Below, piece after piece: positions 8,425-17,688 of a stretch of 41,675 nt of DNA. The first letter of the stretch is position 1; every line of letters starts with the position of its first letter. The position numbers were made by a program, and so were the translations under genes. The notes beneath the pieces were generated by a model that was given only the letters and a program-made list of their open reading frames with translations, was not told where the DNA came from and did no database searches. The DNA comes from Candidatus Anaerobiospirillum pullicola. Lineage in GTDB: Bacteria > Pseudomonadota > Gammaproteobacteria > Enterobacterales > Succinivibrionaceae. The DNA lies in contig JAHLFE010000186.1 in NCBI GenBank assembly GCA_018884035.1, forward strand, positions 1-41,675. Direction: 5' to 3'.

Positions 8425-9183
8425 ATGGAACTATTAGGCATAGACATCGGTGGTAGCGGCATCAAGGGAGCCATTGTTGATACCAATAAGGGCACGCTCA
8501 TTACGGAGCGTCTGCGCTTAAAGACGCCACAACCATCCACGCCACAAGCAGTGGCCGAGACCATTAAGGAGCTGGTCAAGACCATTGGCTACAAGGGTCC
8601 TATCGCTTGCGGTTTCCCAGCTCGTGTGATTAATGGTGTGGTCTTAACGGCGGCCAATGTCGACAAAAGCTGGATGCGTGTACCAATTGAGTCCTTACTC
8701 TCTGACACCTTAGGCACGGACGTCTTTGTGGCTAACGATGCTGACGTGGCTGGTTTAGCTGAGATGTGCTTTGGTGCTGGTCGCAACGAGCGCGGTAAGG
8801 TACTGATTGTGACCATTGGCACGGGCTTAGGCACAGCCATGTTCTTCAATGGTGAGTTACTGCCAAACTTTGAGTTAGGCCACATCCTGCTGCATGGTGA
8901 CGATGCTGAGCGCTACTGCTCTGATTCGGCTCGTGAGCGGCTGGATTTAAAGTGGAAGGAGTTTGGTAAGCGCTTTAACGAGTATCTGTGCCGCATTGAG
9001 TTCTTGGTGCAGCCTGACCTCTTCATTTTAGGCGGTGGTGCTTCCAAGAAGTTCGAGAAGTTCTCGGAGCAGATTAACTTAGAGCAAGCGCGAGTGATTC
9101 CAGCAGAGACCTTAAACTTAGCTGGCATTATTGGCGCGGCGATGTACTGCGAGCGTCGTCTGCAGGCGCAAGCTACAAACTAA
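8425..9183 (+). CDS. ppgK: Polyphosphate glucokinase-like ROK family kinase (PPGK)
   Basis: Probably phosphorylates glucose with polyphosphate (and perhaps ATP) to glucose-6-phosphate. The 252-residue protein has the compact ROK layout of PPGK: LGIDIGGSGIKGAIVD at the N-terminus, TPQPSTPQAVAETI, GPIACGFPARV, TAANVDKSW, NDADVAGLAEMCFGAG, VTIGTGLGTAMFFNG, then the PPGK-type ELGHILLHGDDAERYCSD segment and LFILGGGASKKFEKF. Ordinary ROK glucokinases/repressors are about 300 residues and keep a zinc-binding cysteine cluster after ELGH that is absent here. The start is taken at the ATG at 8425 because family members begin with M-x-x-LGIDIGG; an ATG at 8392 is an alternative. It stands alone between nnr and recJ and ends in a strong terminator. 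Substrate preference is inferred from the family. Confidence 0.85.
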   Translation: MELLGIDIGGSGIKGAIVDTNKGTLITERLRLKTPQPSTPQAVAETIKELVKTIGYKGPIACGFPARVINGVVLTAANVDKSWMRVPIESLLSDTLGTDVFVANDADVAGLAEMCFGAGRNERGKVLIVTIGTGLGTAMFFNGELLPNFELGHILLHGDDAERYCSDSARERLDLKWKEFGKRFNEYLCRIEFLVQPDLFILGGGASKKFEKFSEQINLEQARVIPAETLNLAGIIGAAMYCERRLQAQATN

Positions 9184-9223
9184 GCTTTCCTGATGATTCT
9201 TCGTTCTTCCTGCTAATACTCTC

Positions 9224-9254
9224 AAAGCCCGCACTCGTGCGGGCTTTCGTTTTT
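9224..9254 (+). terminator. Rho-independent terminator after ppgK
   Basis: AAAGCCCGCAC and GTGCGGGCTTT form a perfect 11-bp stem around a 2-nt TC centre, followed by CGTTTTT. It begins about 40 bp past the ppgK stop. Confidence 0.92.
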
Positions 9255-9671
9255 CTGGCAGGAGAAAAATCACCACGAGGGCTGCTCTTTATGGCGCACC
9301 TGAGGTGCTCTCCCTACTACCCTCTGGGTTAGGCGCATACCCACGAACCTCAAGTGGGTCGACAAAGCCTTGCGCCCTATAACATCATCCCTAAGGGTGG
9401 TCTAAGAAGCTCATCTCCAGATGATTAACAGTGGAGTCGTCACTTGCAGCAAGAAACTCCCAGAGCTCCTTGACACCATGAAGGGCTTAAGTTCGTGGGT
9501 ATGGGTTAGGGGCCATAATGGCCAAGTCATCCTGAGTGACTGCATCCTACATGGGGGCAGCCGCGCCACAAGACGCTCACACCAACCACGCAGGATTAGG
9601 CGCTGTACAGCGCCTTGTTACTTGTTACCAAGAGAGATTGCTGCCTCCCCTTGATTAAGACGCAGCCTCTC
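9255..9671. other. Gene-free convergent spacer between ppgK and recJ
   Basis: About 415 bp with no gene I can support. The only clear structure is an 18-bp perfect palindrome AGGCGCTGTACAGCGCCT at 9598-9615, about 55 bp beyond the recJ stop. It could fold as a 7-bp stem with a GTAC loop, but no T-run follows it on the minus strand, so it is not a typical terminator. Confidence 0.5.
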
Positions 9672-11798
9672 CTAAATCGGCTCAAGGGCATCTACCACCA
9701 GCTGCAAGCGCTCGTTATTGTTATAGCGATCGACTGCCAGCTTGTAGATCACCCGCACATTGGTATCAGGCAAAATAGCCTTCTCCTGCACCGACGCCCA
9801 AAACTTAATAGCCTCTACCACGTGCTGTCCCGCCGTGCGCAGCTTCAGCCGCAAATGGCGGTTACCGACAATATTGCAGCTATCAATGTGGAACTCGCCG
9901 TCAAAAGTAGGCTCCTCAAACTCCTTACCCCACGGCCCTAGCTGCTCTAAATCCCGCGCAAAAGCTAAGCACAGGTGCGTATCCGGCAACGCGCCATCCG
10001 TCATCGCCCCCACCACCTGCTCCTCGTGATTGCATTGCGCACAGCCCTCATTAAACAGCTGCGTAAACTGTGGTAAGTCCTTAAGCTTAATCGTGGCGCC
10101 CGCAGCAACCGCATGGCCGCCTCCAGCAACGATGATATCAGGCGCCTTACTCTTGATGTAGGCAAACACCTCCATCAGATCGAGGCCCTCTACTGAGCGG
10201 CCAGAGCCCACAATATGCGTCTCCGGATCGAGATGCTGCAGCTGCGCCCGTAACGCCTCCGAAAAGGTGTTGTACTCATGCACAGGCTCCGGCCCCATCC
10301 CATGGTTTTGCAGCTTTAGCGCCTCCAGCTCCTGCGTGCTGTTCACCCCCAGCATCACCTGTAAGCCGCCGTCGATGCCCACGCCCATGTCCCCACTAAA
10401 GATAAAACACGGCTTGTGCAGACGTTCCTTTAAGCGGTTAGCCACTAAGCCCACAAGGCCACTCATAAAGCACGGATCAAAGAGCACCACACCTGCAAGC
10501 TGCGGCGTCTTATCACTTGTTACCTGCCCCTGCTCTTGCTCCTGCTCCTGCTCCATAAGGTTAGACGTGCTCAGGCCCGCAGGCACCAGCTCCGCAAGGC
10601 CCTCTTGTGCCAGATCGTCTGCCGCCATAGCCCCTGTCTCTGCGCTTGGGACGCTACTACTCATCATACTGTCACCTGTGCCTAACAAGCCGGCCACAGC
10701 GGCAGGAATAGCGGTAGCTGCAATTGGAGCTTCAGCAGCGGCGGTGGCGGCAAAACGGGCCGCTAAGTCGTCATAGAGCTCGTTAGCTCGCGCCAGCATT
10801 ACTTGCTCGTGATCTAAGCGACGGCGATTGCACAAATCCAGCTGCGTGGCTAGTTGCATCGCCTGATTTAAGTCATCGCACAGCAATAAATCAATCGCTG
10901 GATTAGTGGCGATCTTAATGCGTGTCGCCGCATTAAAACGCGGGCAGATCTTAAAGCCCAAATCAATGGTATTGACCTTATTGCTATCGATCTTGGAATG
11001 CATCATGAGTGCTACCAAACCCACGCAGCAGCGGCCTTGACGCATGAGGTTGAGACCGGCTTTGACAATGCGGCGATTGTTGTTATCTAAGGCCATAACA
11101 TCGCCGATAGTACCGACGGCGACTAAGTCTAGAAACTGGCCCATGCTGGGCGCATGACTAAAGTCTGGGTAGTAGCCATGCTCCACAAGGGTCGAGCGCA
11201 CCTTGCTCATGACGTAAAAGAGCACGCCTACACCGCACAGGTTTTTTGAGGCAAAGTCATCGTCTGGGCGCTTCGGATCGACCACGGCCTCGGCAGCAGG
11301 AATGGTATTTTGCACCTCGTGGTGATCAGTGATAACGACCTTCATCCCCGCTTCATGCGCGGCTGCTACGGCCTCATGGGCGGTGATACCGTTATCGACG
11401 GTGATAACCAGCGTGACTTGCTCTTGTTGGAACTTTTTGATGACGTCTGTATTGAGGCCATAGCCATGCTCATAGCGCGATGGCACATAGAAATGGGCAC
11501 GATCTGGGTCATGACCAAAAGCCTTTAAGCAGCGCAGTCCTAAGGCGGTACCGGTCATGCCATCCACGTCATAATCACCGGCAATCAGGATATGCTGCTG
11601 CTCCATAATGGCAGTGGCAATGATAGCTGCGGCTTTATCGATATCTTTGAAAGTTGGGCGCAGGAGGCCTTGCAGCTCGGTGTCGAGGTCGTGTGGAGTT
11701 TGTACACCACGATCGGCGAGGATTTGGCGCAAGAGGGGGTCACCAATGAATGGGACTAAGGCGGAGTCATCCACATGTTTGCGGCGCGTTACGATCAT
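9672..11798 (-). CDS. recJ: Single-stranded-DNA-specific 5'-3' exonuclease RecJ
   Basis: RecJ degrades single-stranded DNA from the 5' end in RecF-pathway recombination, mismatch repair and base excision repair. The DHH phosphoesterase core is clear: AGDYDVDGMTGTAL (about residue 74), TVDNGITAHEA, VITDHHEV (DHH at about 159), VVDPKRPD, GVGVLFYV, and the DHHA1-type C-terminal GSGRSVEGLDL and AGGGHAVAAGATI. The N-terminus (MIVTRRKHVDDSAL...LADRGVQT) aligns well with E. coli RecJ, supporting the ATG at 11798. It is 708 residues against about 577 in E. coli; much of the difference is an Ala-rich insert at about residues 342-430 that ends in an (Glu-Gln)n run. The insert lies between the DHH core and the FDPCFMSGLVGLVANRLKE segment, so the catalytic residues are intact. 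Confidence 0.95.
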   Translation of the reverse strand: MIVTRRKHVDDSALVPFIGDPLLRQILADRGVQTPHDLDTELQGLLRPTFKDIDKAAAIIATAIMEQQHILIAGDYDVDGMTGTALGLRCLKAFGHDPDRAHFYVPSRYEHGYGLNTDVIKKFQQEQVTLVITVDNGITAHEAVAAAHEAGMKVVITDHHEVQNTIPAAEAVVDPKRPDDDFASKNLCGVGVLFYVMSKVRSTLVEHGYYPDFSHAPSMGQFLDLVAVGTIGDVMALDNNNRRIVKAGLNLMRQGRCCVGLVALMMHSKIDSNKVNTIDLGFKICPRFNAATRIKIATNPAIDLLLCDDLNQAMQLATQLDLCNRRRLDHEQVMLARANELYDDLAARFAATAAAEAPIAATAIPAAVAGLLGTGDSMMSSSVPSAETGAMAADDLAQEGLAELVPAGLSTSNLMEQEQEQEQGQVTSDKTPQLAGVVLFDPCFMSGLVGLVANRLKERLHKPCFIFSGDMGVGIDGGLQVMLGVNSTQELEALKLQNHGMGPEPVHEYNTFSEALRAQLQHLDPETHIVGSGRSVEGLDLMEVFAYIKSKAPDIIVAGGGHAVAAGATIKLKDLPQFTQLFNEGCAQCNHEEQVVGAMTDGALPDTHLCLAFARDLEQLGPWGKEFEEPTFDGEFHIDSCNIVGNRHLRLKLRTAGQHVVEAIKFWASVQEKAILPDTNVRVIYKLAVDRYNNNERLQLVVDALEPI

Positions 11799-12080
11799 GG
11801 CATCTTTACAGCAAGGCTTTACAGCGCTGCTGTCTCCTAAAAAGTGGTGTTGTTAAGCTTTGGGGAAATAACCTCAAACAAGCGGCGAGGATGAGGTGTT
11901 TATCAAGAACAAGCAACCTACAAGGGTTAAGATCTTGCCACTCTGAGAAAGAGTATGAGGGAGTGTATGCGGTAGTATCTGAGGGAGTATCTGTTATCCA
12001 CCGTACTCACCTCGAGATGATGCGGAGCCAAGCACCGCTAAGACGGCTGCTAAGCTGGCTGTAAGCGCAGCGCACCGCTG

Positions 12081-12148
12081 GCGGTGATGGCGGTGATGGT
12101 GGTGATGGTAGTGGTAGTGGTGGCGGCGCTGGTGACGGTGACGCTGGA
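12081..12148. repeat. GGTGAT/GGTAGT hexamer-type simple repeat
   Basis: A degenerate GGNGRT array in the 373-bp gap between the recJ start and the helicase stop. On the minus strand it is open in the helicase frame after the amber stop and would encode a Pro/Ser-rich tail. The rest of the gap (11799-12080) shows no gene. Confidence 0.7.
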
Positions 12149-12171
12149 GGTAAACGCAGCCCGCAATACAA

Positions 12172-15162
12172 CTACAGCTCGCGCATCAGCCTCTGGAAAA
12201 ACTCCAAAGCGCCAGGGATATTGAGGTGGGTATGCGCGTAGGTGATGTACTTGAGCTCCTGCGGCAGGTAACAGTTAAACTTCTCCCAGTCGAGGTTCTT
12301 CACCTTGGTCAAAAGTTCGGTTGGCTCAACCTCACCCTTAAACAAGATGCTAGTCACCGCCGACTTTAAGTTCGCCATGCTCGCATACTCCAACTCAATA
12401 TGTGAGTTGGTACGATTAGCCGCAATCGAAGCCTTATTGAGCATCAGCACCACCGTATCCAAAATACGATCTCCCTTCCAAGGGAACAGCGCAATGCCCA
12501 TCGGCCCCTCAACCAGCACCTTGCGTTCAAGACCGAGGTTAAAGAAGCACTCTCGCCCCTCCTCAAAGTTGCGCAAAGCCTTTTGGTCAAGGCAAGGTGG
12601 CACCTCACCCGTAAGGTAAATGCGCAGCATCTCCTCACGAATCGCATCGTGTACCAAGCCGCCCATACCCGACAGCGGCAAGCCCGTCGCTTTGCTCTGG
12701 CTAGGCTTCACGCCAATCACGCGCTTCTGCTCATTAAAGTACGTGACGCGCCATGCCTTACCAGCAAATAAAAAGGTGTCATCCTCCTTGAGGGCCACCA
12801 GCAGCGGAATGCGGCCAATCGTGCGCCCATCATGGTCAATGCGGTAGTCACGATTGTTATTAAAAGCCGCAAAAAACTCATAATTAGAAACGAGGTGCTC
12901 TCCCTCTACTCCCAGAGTCAGGGTGCCATCTTGTAGCTGCACAATGAGGTCAAACGAGCCCAGCGAGCGCAACAGCTGTGCATACATCTGCGGCGTGGTC
13001 AGTGCAAACGGCCCCGTCTTACATAAGAGCTCGTAGAGGTTAGCTGCACTCACGCTGCCATAGGAGGCAATCACCGACAACGTCTGCTGAATCAGCGTCG
13101 AAAACGCATACTCCTGCTGTAGTGGCGGCTCATACCAGCGCTGTAAAAGCAGATTAATCGACGCCGCGCTGATCACCGTATCCTCGCACAGCATGGTCGC
13201 TAAGCGATGAATCGCGGCATCGTACTCGGGGATAAAAAGGCGCAGCACTGCACAGCCATCACGGCGTCCCGAACGGCCTAAGCGCTGGCGTAGCGACGCT
13301 ACCGAGCTTGGCGGCGCAAACTGCGCAATCGACTGCACATCTGAGATATCGATACCCAGCTCCAGCGTCGAGGTGCATATAGCCGTAGTCGGTAAGCGCC
13401 CATCTTGCAGTCTATGCTCTAAGGTCTCACGCAGCTCTTTAGACAGCGAGCCGTGGTGCGGGAAAAACTCATTAGGCACCCGCCCCTTATGACAGAGCTT
13501 ACTTAAGCTATTAGCAAGCTTCTCGGTGTCTGCACGGGAGTTGGTAAAGACGAGATTGTTCTTACCCCGCAGCAAGCGATAAATATCATGCGCTACCGCC
13601 TCAATGGCCACATCGTGCATCATTGGTAGCAGCAGGCGTGGTTCAGCCACCTCAAGCTTTGCAATCTGGTAGCCGAGGATCTTTACTGCCAGCGCCGCAG
13701 TGGTGTGCTGGTTAGAGGTCACCAGCTGGCAATTAATCGTGCTGTTATTGGCGCGCAGATAGGACGCTACCGAGCCAATGTCATTAGAAAATGTTGCCGA
13801 AATAGCGATACGCACTGGCACCTTTTGGATCAGGTTCTCAATGCGATGTAATTGCGATTGCAGCTGATAGCCACGCTCCGCGCCCATCAGAGCATGAAAC
13901 TCATCAATCACGATATAGGACAGATCCTTAAAGGCCTTCTTAAAAATCGTGCTTTGATTGATGAGCAGCGACTCAAGAGACTCAGGGGTAATGAGCACAA
14001 TGCCCGCTGGGTTCTTGAGGAGATTGGCTTTCTTATTGACCGCAACATCACCATGCCATGGCGTGATCTTAATACCGAGGCTCTCTGCCATATCGGCTAA
14101 GCGGCGCGCCTGATCGTTAATCAGGGCTTTAAGCGGGCTAATATACAGCACCTGCACGCCACTTAAGTGCTCTTGATTGCGCCGAATGTAGGTAAGCACC
14201 GGTAAAAAGGCAGCTTCCGTCTTACCAGCGGCCGTCGAGGCCGAGATAATGACGTCATCCTTATGTTCGAGGATCGGCCCAATCGCCAGCTTTTGAATCG
14301 GGTGCAGGTCGTGCCAGCCCTGACGCCCAATCCAGCGACAAACCAGCGGGTCGAGCTGTTGTAAGTAATACTGCGAGTCTTGGAGGTTATCTTCACTCAC
14401 AGCTGCGGCGACCACCTGCGAGCCACTGTCCCCAGGAGACACCGCCTGATTATCTGACTTGGTTGAGGCCGCTGACGTGGTGGCGCTGGATGTCTTACTC
14501 TTAGCGGTAGTTGCCGGTACAGAGCTTGTTATCTGCTCTTGATCCGGCCACAGCTTTTTAAAGCGCGCGATTGCCTCTTGCTGCTCACTTTGCGCCACGC
14601 CTAAGCGCGAGGCAAAGCCCGCCACCTCATAAGCGTCACTTTTAGCGCTTGGAGCAGCACCATCCTTGAGCTGCGGCCCAGCCAGTGGCGCCTTACCCTT
14701 ACCACTACCCTCACTCTGAGTAGGAGCAGCTGGGTCGGCCTCAGTATTTTTGGTAGTGGTACTACCGCCGGTGGCTACATGGAGCAGCGCTAAAAAGCTC
14801 GACGTGCCTTGTGCCTCAGCGTCAGGGTCGACACTAGCGGCTGCATCGTCATCCTCACGCTGCCCTGAGGCCCGTGCCGCTTTTAGTAAGGCACTAAAGC
14901 TACTGTTTTCTCGCAACTTTCCATCGTCACTATCAGCGTCAGCTGCGTCAGCATAAGCAGAAGCAGAAGCAGCGGCAGGGGGATCCGCTGTATCCGCTAA
15001 AGCTGCCTTCTTTTGCTGCTCAAACGCACGTAGCAGGTCTAAAGCGCCACAGGAAGCTTGCTCCGTTGCCTGCGACTGCGAAGTCGCTGGCGCGTCCGCT
15101 GGTAATGGCTGTGCCTGCTTTGCTGGCTGCTTTAACGGCTGTTCACTATCAGCGGCGGACAT
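12172..15162 (-). CDS. DEAD/DEAH-box helicase, Lhr/BrxHI-like
   Basis: A superfamily 2 helicase of 996 residues. An Ala/Ser/Asp-rich N-terminal region of about 270 residues looks disordered and precedes the core. The core shows the Q-motif-like region (LHPIQKLAIGPIL), Walker A STAAGKTEAAF (about 305), YISPLKALINDQ (Ia), ITPESLESLL (Ib), Walker B VIDEFHALMG (about 420), SATF (III), VFTNSRADTEKLANSL (IV), TSTLELGIDISDV (V) and QRLGRSGRRDG (VI, about 630). A C-terminal Lhr-like region follows. I chose the ATG at 15162 (MSAADSEQ), which has GGAGG 9 nt upstream. It lies 106 bp downstream of the ATPase gene at 15269-16594, so the two are probably co-transcribed. BREX type 2 systems contain such a pair (BrxHI and BrxD), but no other BREX gene is present here. 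The exact role is unknown. Confidence 0.85.
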   Translation of the reverse strand: MSAADSEQPLKQPAKQAQPLPADAPATSQSQATEQASCGALDLLRAFEQQKKAALADTADPPAAASASAYADAADADSDDGKLRENSSFSALLKAARASGQREDDDAAASVDPDAEAQGTSSFLALLHVATGGSTTTKNTEADPAAPTQSEGSGKGKAPLAGPQLKDGAAPSAKSDAYEVAGFASRLGVAQSEQQEAIARFKKLWPDQEQITSSVPATTAKSKTSSATTSAASTKSDNQAVSPGDSGSQVVAAAVSEDNLQDSQYYLQQLDPLVCRWIGRQGWHDLHPIQKLAIGPILEHKDDVIISASTAAGKTEAAFLPVLTYIRRNQEHLSGVQVLYISPLKALINDQARRLADMAESLGIKITPWHGDVAVNKKANLLKNPAGIVLITPESLESLLINQSTIFKKAFKDLSYIVIDEFHALMGAERGYQLQSQLHRIENLIQKVPVRIAISATFSNDIGSVASYLRANNSTINCQLVTSNQHTTAALAVKILGYQIAKLEVAEPRLLLPMMHDVAIEAVAHDIYRLLRGKNNLVFTNSRADTEKLANSLSKLCHKGRVPNEFFPHHGSLSKELRETLEHRLQDGRLPTTAICTSTLELGIDISDVQSIAQFAPPSSVASLRQRLGRSGRRDGCAVLRLFIPEYDAAIHRLATMLCEDTVISAASINLLLQRWYEPPLQQEYAFSTLIQQTLSVIASYGSVSAANLYELLCKTGPFALTTPQMYAQLLRSLGSFDLIVQLQDGTLTLGVEGEHLVSNYEFFAAFNNNRDYRIDHDGRTIGRIPLLVALKEDDTFLFAGKAWRVTYFNEQKRVIGVKPSQSKATGLPLSGMGGLVHDAIREEMLRIYLTGEVPPCLDQKALRNFEEGRECFFNLGLERKVLVEGPMGIALFPWKGDRILDTVVLMLNKASIAANRTNSHIELEYASMANLKSAVTSILFKGEVEPTELLTKVKNLDWEKFNCYLPQELKYITYAHTHLNIPGALEFFQRLMREL

Positions 15163-15268
15163 GAGCCCCTTCCTCCCAAAAACTGTGCTGCGATCAGGCT
15201 CCCGCCCTGCCGTAGTAATCACTCCACAGGCCCACTACCTCTGCTGGCAATCACCTTGGCACTACCGA

Positions 15269-16594
15269 CTACAGACTAAAGGTGGAGAGCTCATCGTCAT
15301 CGGCCTTGCTCTCCGCGCTGTTGCCCTGAGGCATCGTCACTAAAGACGGATCGGTCTCTTTGGCCACTTGCACGCTGTCAATCAGCGACTGCCACTTAAT
15401 CTCTGGGTTTTGCTCCAGCACTGAAAGCAGGTCGACAAAAGCCTTAATGGTATTGCGTGGCGTTCTAAAGTACGCCTCACCAATGTTCTGCGAGCAGTGA
15501 CGTAAGAACGCAGCTAAGGCCTCATCTGGCAGCAGGTACTTGTCCTTGTCACCATTGGCAAAGACATTACGGATGTTGCACAGCAGCACAAAGAGCTCCT
15601 CGGGCGAGAGGTTCTCCAGTTGCAGCACCGGCCCGTGGTAATCAACCACATTGGCAATCTGCGCAAAGGTGTTTTCCGACAGGCGCGAGTGCAGCGCCTC
15701 ATAGGAGTACAGGCCCTTACGGGTGTCACGCAAGAAATCGTTGGTGCCACCAAACATAAAGCCAATGTGCTCCGCGCTGCCTTGCAGGCAATCATTGAGG
15801 ATACGCAGGATTTGCTCGTAATTGGCGGCGCGGGCGCGTGGGCTGGAGAGCTTATAGAGGTTGACGACCTCATCTAAGTTCACCAAGAGGCCGTTATAGC
15901 CTGCTTGGCACACAAAGCGCGCCATGAGCTTTAAGTGGTCATAGACCGAGCTATCGGTGACAATGCTACGCACCCCTAAGTCCTTACGGGCTTCGGTCTT
16001 GGTGTGATACTCACCACGCAGATAGCGTACAGCCGCTTGCTTGAGCTCGTCGTTCCCCTCTTCGTAGCCTTGGTAGTACTTGGCAATGACCTCAGCAAAG
16101 TCATAGCCATCCACCAGCTCTGAAAGAGACTGCAGCTTCTTTTTAATGACGGAGCTAACCGAGGCACCGGTAACCTCAGCCTCGTTAATCTGGGTGGTAA
16201 TAAATTTCTCCACCACTGGGATCATGGCGTTGCCCTCTGGATGGGCACGGGTTGCCATGTTGCGCATCAGCTCTTGGTAGAGGGAAAGGGCTTGTCCACC
16301 ACCTGAGGACTGTAAGCGGCGATCAGGGCCTAAATCGGCATTAACCACCACTAAGCCTTTCTCGAGCGCCAGATAGCGGACTAGCTGTAAGAAGAAGCTT
16401 TTACCGGCACCAAAATCGCCGACGACGATCTTAAAGCAGCTACCGCCTTGGCAGACTCGCTCCAGCTCTTCGATCATCGCCTTCACTTCATTGACACGCC
16501 CGACCTGAATATGCTCAAGGCCGACACGCGGGGTTACACCTGCACGCAGTGACTGGATGATTGCAGCTCGTTCACGAGGTCTAATTTTAGCCAT
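15269..16594 (-). CDS. BrxD/DUF2791-type P-loop ATP-binding protein
   Basis: A 441-residue STAND/AAA-like ATPase of the family annotated as BREX system ATP-binding protein (DUF2791). Walker A is GDFGAGKSFFL (about residues 57-67), a Walker-B-like LLVNLDEVVNLYKL lies near residue 240, and a sensor-like GFMFGGTNDFLRD follows. The N-terminal ...PRVGLEHIQVGRVNEVKAM resembles the ATPase-start consensus of the family. The ATG at 16594 has TAGGAG 6 nt upstream. It is the first gene of a two-gene unit with the helicase downstream. In other genomes I recall this ATPase-helicase pair next to TerB-domain proteins; none is in this window. Function in DNA processing or defence is inference. Confidence 0.8.
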   Translation of the reverse strand: MAKIRPRERAAIIQSLRAGVTPRVGLEHIQVGRVNEVKAMIEELERVCQGGSCFKIVVGDFGAGKSFFLQLVRYLALEKGLVVVNADLGPDRRLQSSGGGQALSLYQELMRNMATRAHPEGNAMIPVVEKFITTQINEAEVTGASVSSVIKKKLQSLSELVDGYDFAEVIAKYYQGYEEGNDELKQAAVRYLRGEYHTKTEARKDLGVRSIVTDSSVYDHLKLMARFVCQAGYNGLLVNLDEVVNLYKLSSPRARAANYEQILRILNDCLQGSAEHIGFMFGGTNDFLRDTRKGLYSYEALHSRLSENTFAQIANVVDYHGPVLQLENLSPEELFVLLCNIRNVFANGDKDKYLLPDEALAAFLRHCSQNIGEAYFRTPRNTIKAFVDLLSVLEQNPEIKWQSLIDSVQVAKETDPSLVTMPQGNSAESKADDDELSTFSL

Positions 16595-16788
16595 TGCCAG
16601 CTCCTACAGCTTGTCAAGACGGCCAGAAACACCTTGATGCCAAGATGGGGGTAAAACGATGCGGGGGAAAAATCATTATAGCCAATAGTTGCTCAGCTGC
16701 GCAGTAGAGAATGCACGGTGCGCTCACATTTATGGCTTTTCTTTCTTCCATGTGCGCAGGGAAAGGCTGCAAAGGTAGCGTTATCTTA
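16595..16788. other. Upstream region of the ATPase-helicase unit
   Basis: No gene. It must hold the minus-strand promoter of the ATPase-helicase pair, but no convincing hexamers were identified. It ends at the inverted-repeat element. Confidence 0.4.
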
Positions 16789-17002
16789 GAAACTGATGAC
16801 AAAATAACTCGGACAAAATTTTGTAAAACCCAAGGCATTGATCCCAGATCCCTGACTATAAGATGATCCCTGTTTGCTGTTGAGATCATTCTTCTTAAGG
16901 ATGCAGTTGAGCCGAAGACGAGTGATCGTTGGCACTGGTGCGTTATAAGCGAGCCTATAGCCGCATAGGCACAACTGTATAAGTTATTTTGTCAGCAGTT
17001 CC
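16789..17002. mobile_element. MITE-like inverted-repeat element (family 2, member 1)
   Basis: A 214-bp non-coding element. Its ends are inverted repeats of about 21 bp: the left end reads GAAACTGATGACAAAATAAC and the complement of the right end reads GGAACTGCTGACAAAATAAC, differing at two positions. The trinucleotide TTA flanks both ends (16786-16788 and 17003-17005), consistent with a TNA-type 3-bp target duplication; because the flanks read CTTAG on both sides, a 5-bp duplication is an alternative. Internally GCCTAT/ATAGGC (around 16953-16970) forms a further hairpin. The terminal sequence is shared with 34635-34785. Confidence 0.7.
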
Positions 17003-17688
17003 TTAGAAGCAGTACTTGATGAGAAACCTGATACAAGTAGCCGCAAACGCCATAGCAGCGCCAAAACGAGCTTTTAACAAAAAAACAAAGTGTCTTATAA
17101 GCAGCGCTAGCGCGATGCACCTATACGTTGGTCTGAGGTCGCCAGTAAGCACAACATATCAGAATGCAGCGATGGGGTCGTTGCTATAGCCAACTCTTAG
17201 AGATGGCGCTGATAAACATCATCTTTTTACTTGGAGTATGGGCAGCAAGGCGCCGCCTACTCTGTGCTGAAATGCAATATGGTGTTAATGACAAGTAGCT
17301 GTGCTCACTTTTAAGGGAAACACCAGCACGCACCAAATCTGATCACCCCCAAGCTTGTGGTGAGCAGAGAAGGCAGTGCCAAGGCTACTTGCTACTGTGC
17401 ACAGATTTGATCTTAGTCGGCTATGGCAGGTTCATAGGCAGATATCCCCATTCTGAGGAAAGCCTTTTTTTCGTTTGCCCAGCGCCATAACATACTGATT
17501 CGGCTAAAATGTCAGTAAATTGTATCTGCTCTCAAGCGTGTTTTTTTAGCCAAAGAGACTTGGCTGCCTTTTACGCTCAAAAGTAGTTTCATTTTCCACC
17601 AATTAAGGAACTTACGTGGCTGAGCACGATGCGTGTCTGGTGGTATCTTTTGCTGCTTCGCACCTAAGCTTTGCTGCGATCTATTGCT
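17003..17688. other. Gene-free region upstream of the small lipoprotein
   Basis: About 685 bp with no supported gene. It is AT-richer in places (T-run at 17465-17471, A-run at 17080-17088) and presumably contains the lipoprotein promoter, but no clear -35/-10 pair was found. No tRNA or recognisable regulatory RNA was seen. Confidence 0.4.

Noticed and set aside
9598..9615. recJ terminator at a perfect palindrome
   Set aside because: The stem lacks a T-run on the minus strand, so it was only noted as a palindrome in the spacer.
12172..16594. Complete BREX defence system
   Set aside because: Only the ATPase and the helicase are present; no PglX, PglZ or PglW-like gene occurs in the window.
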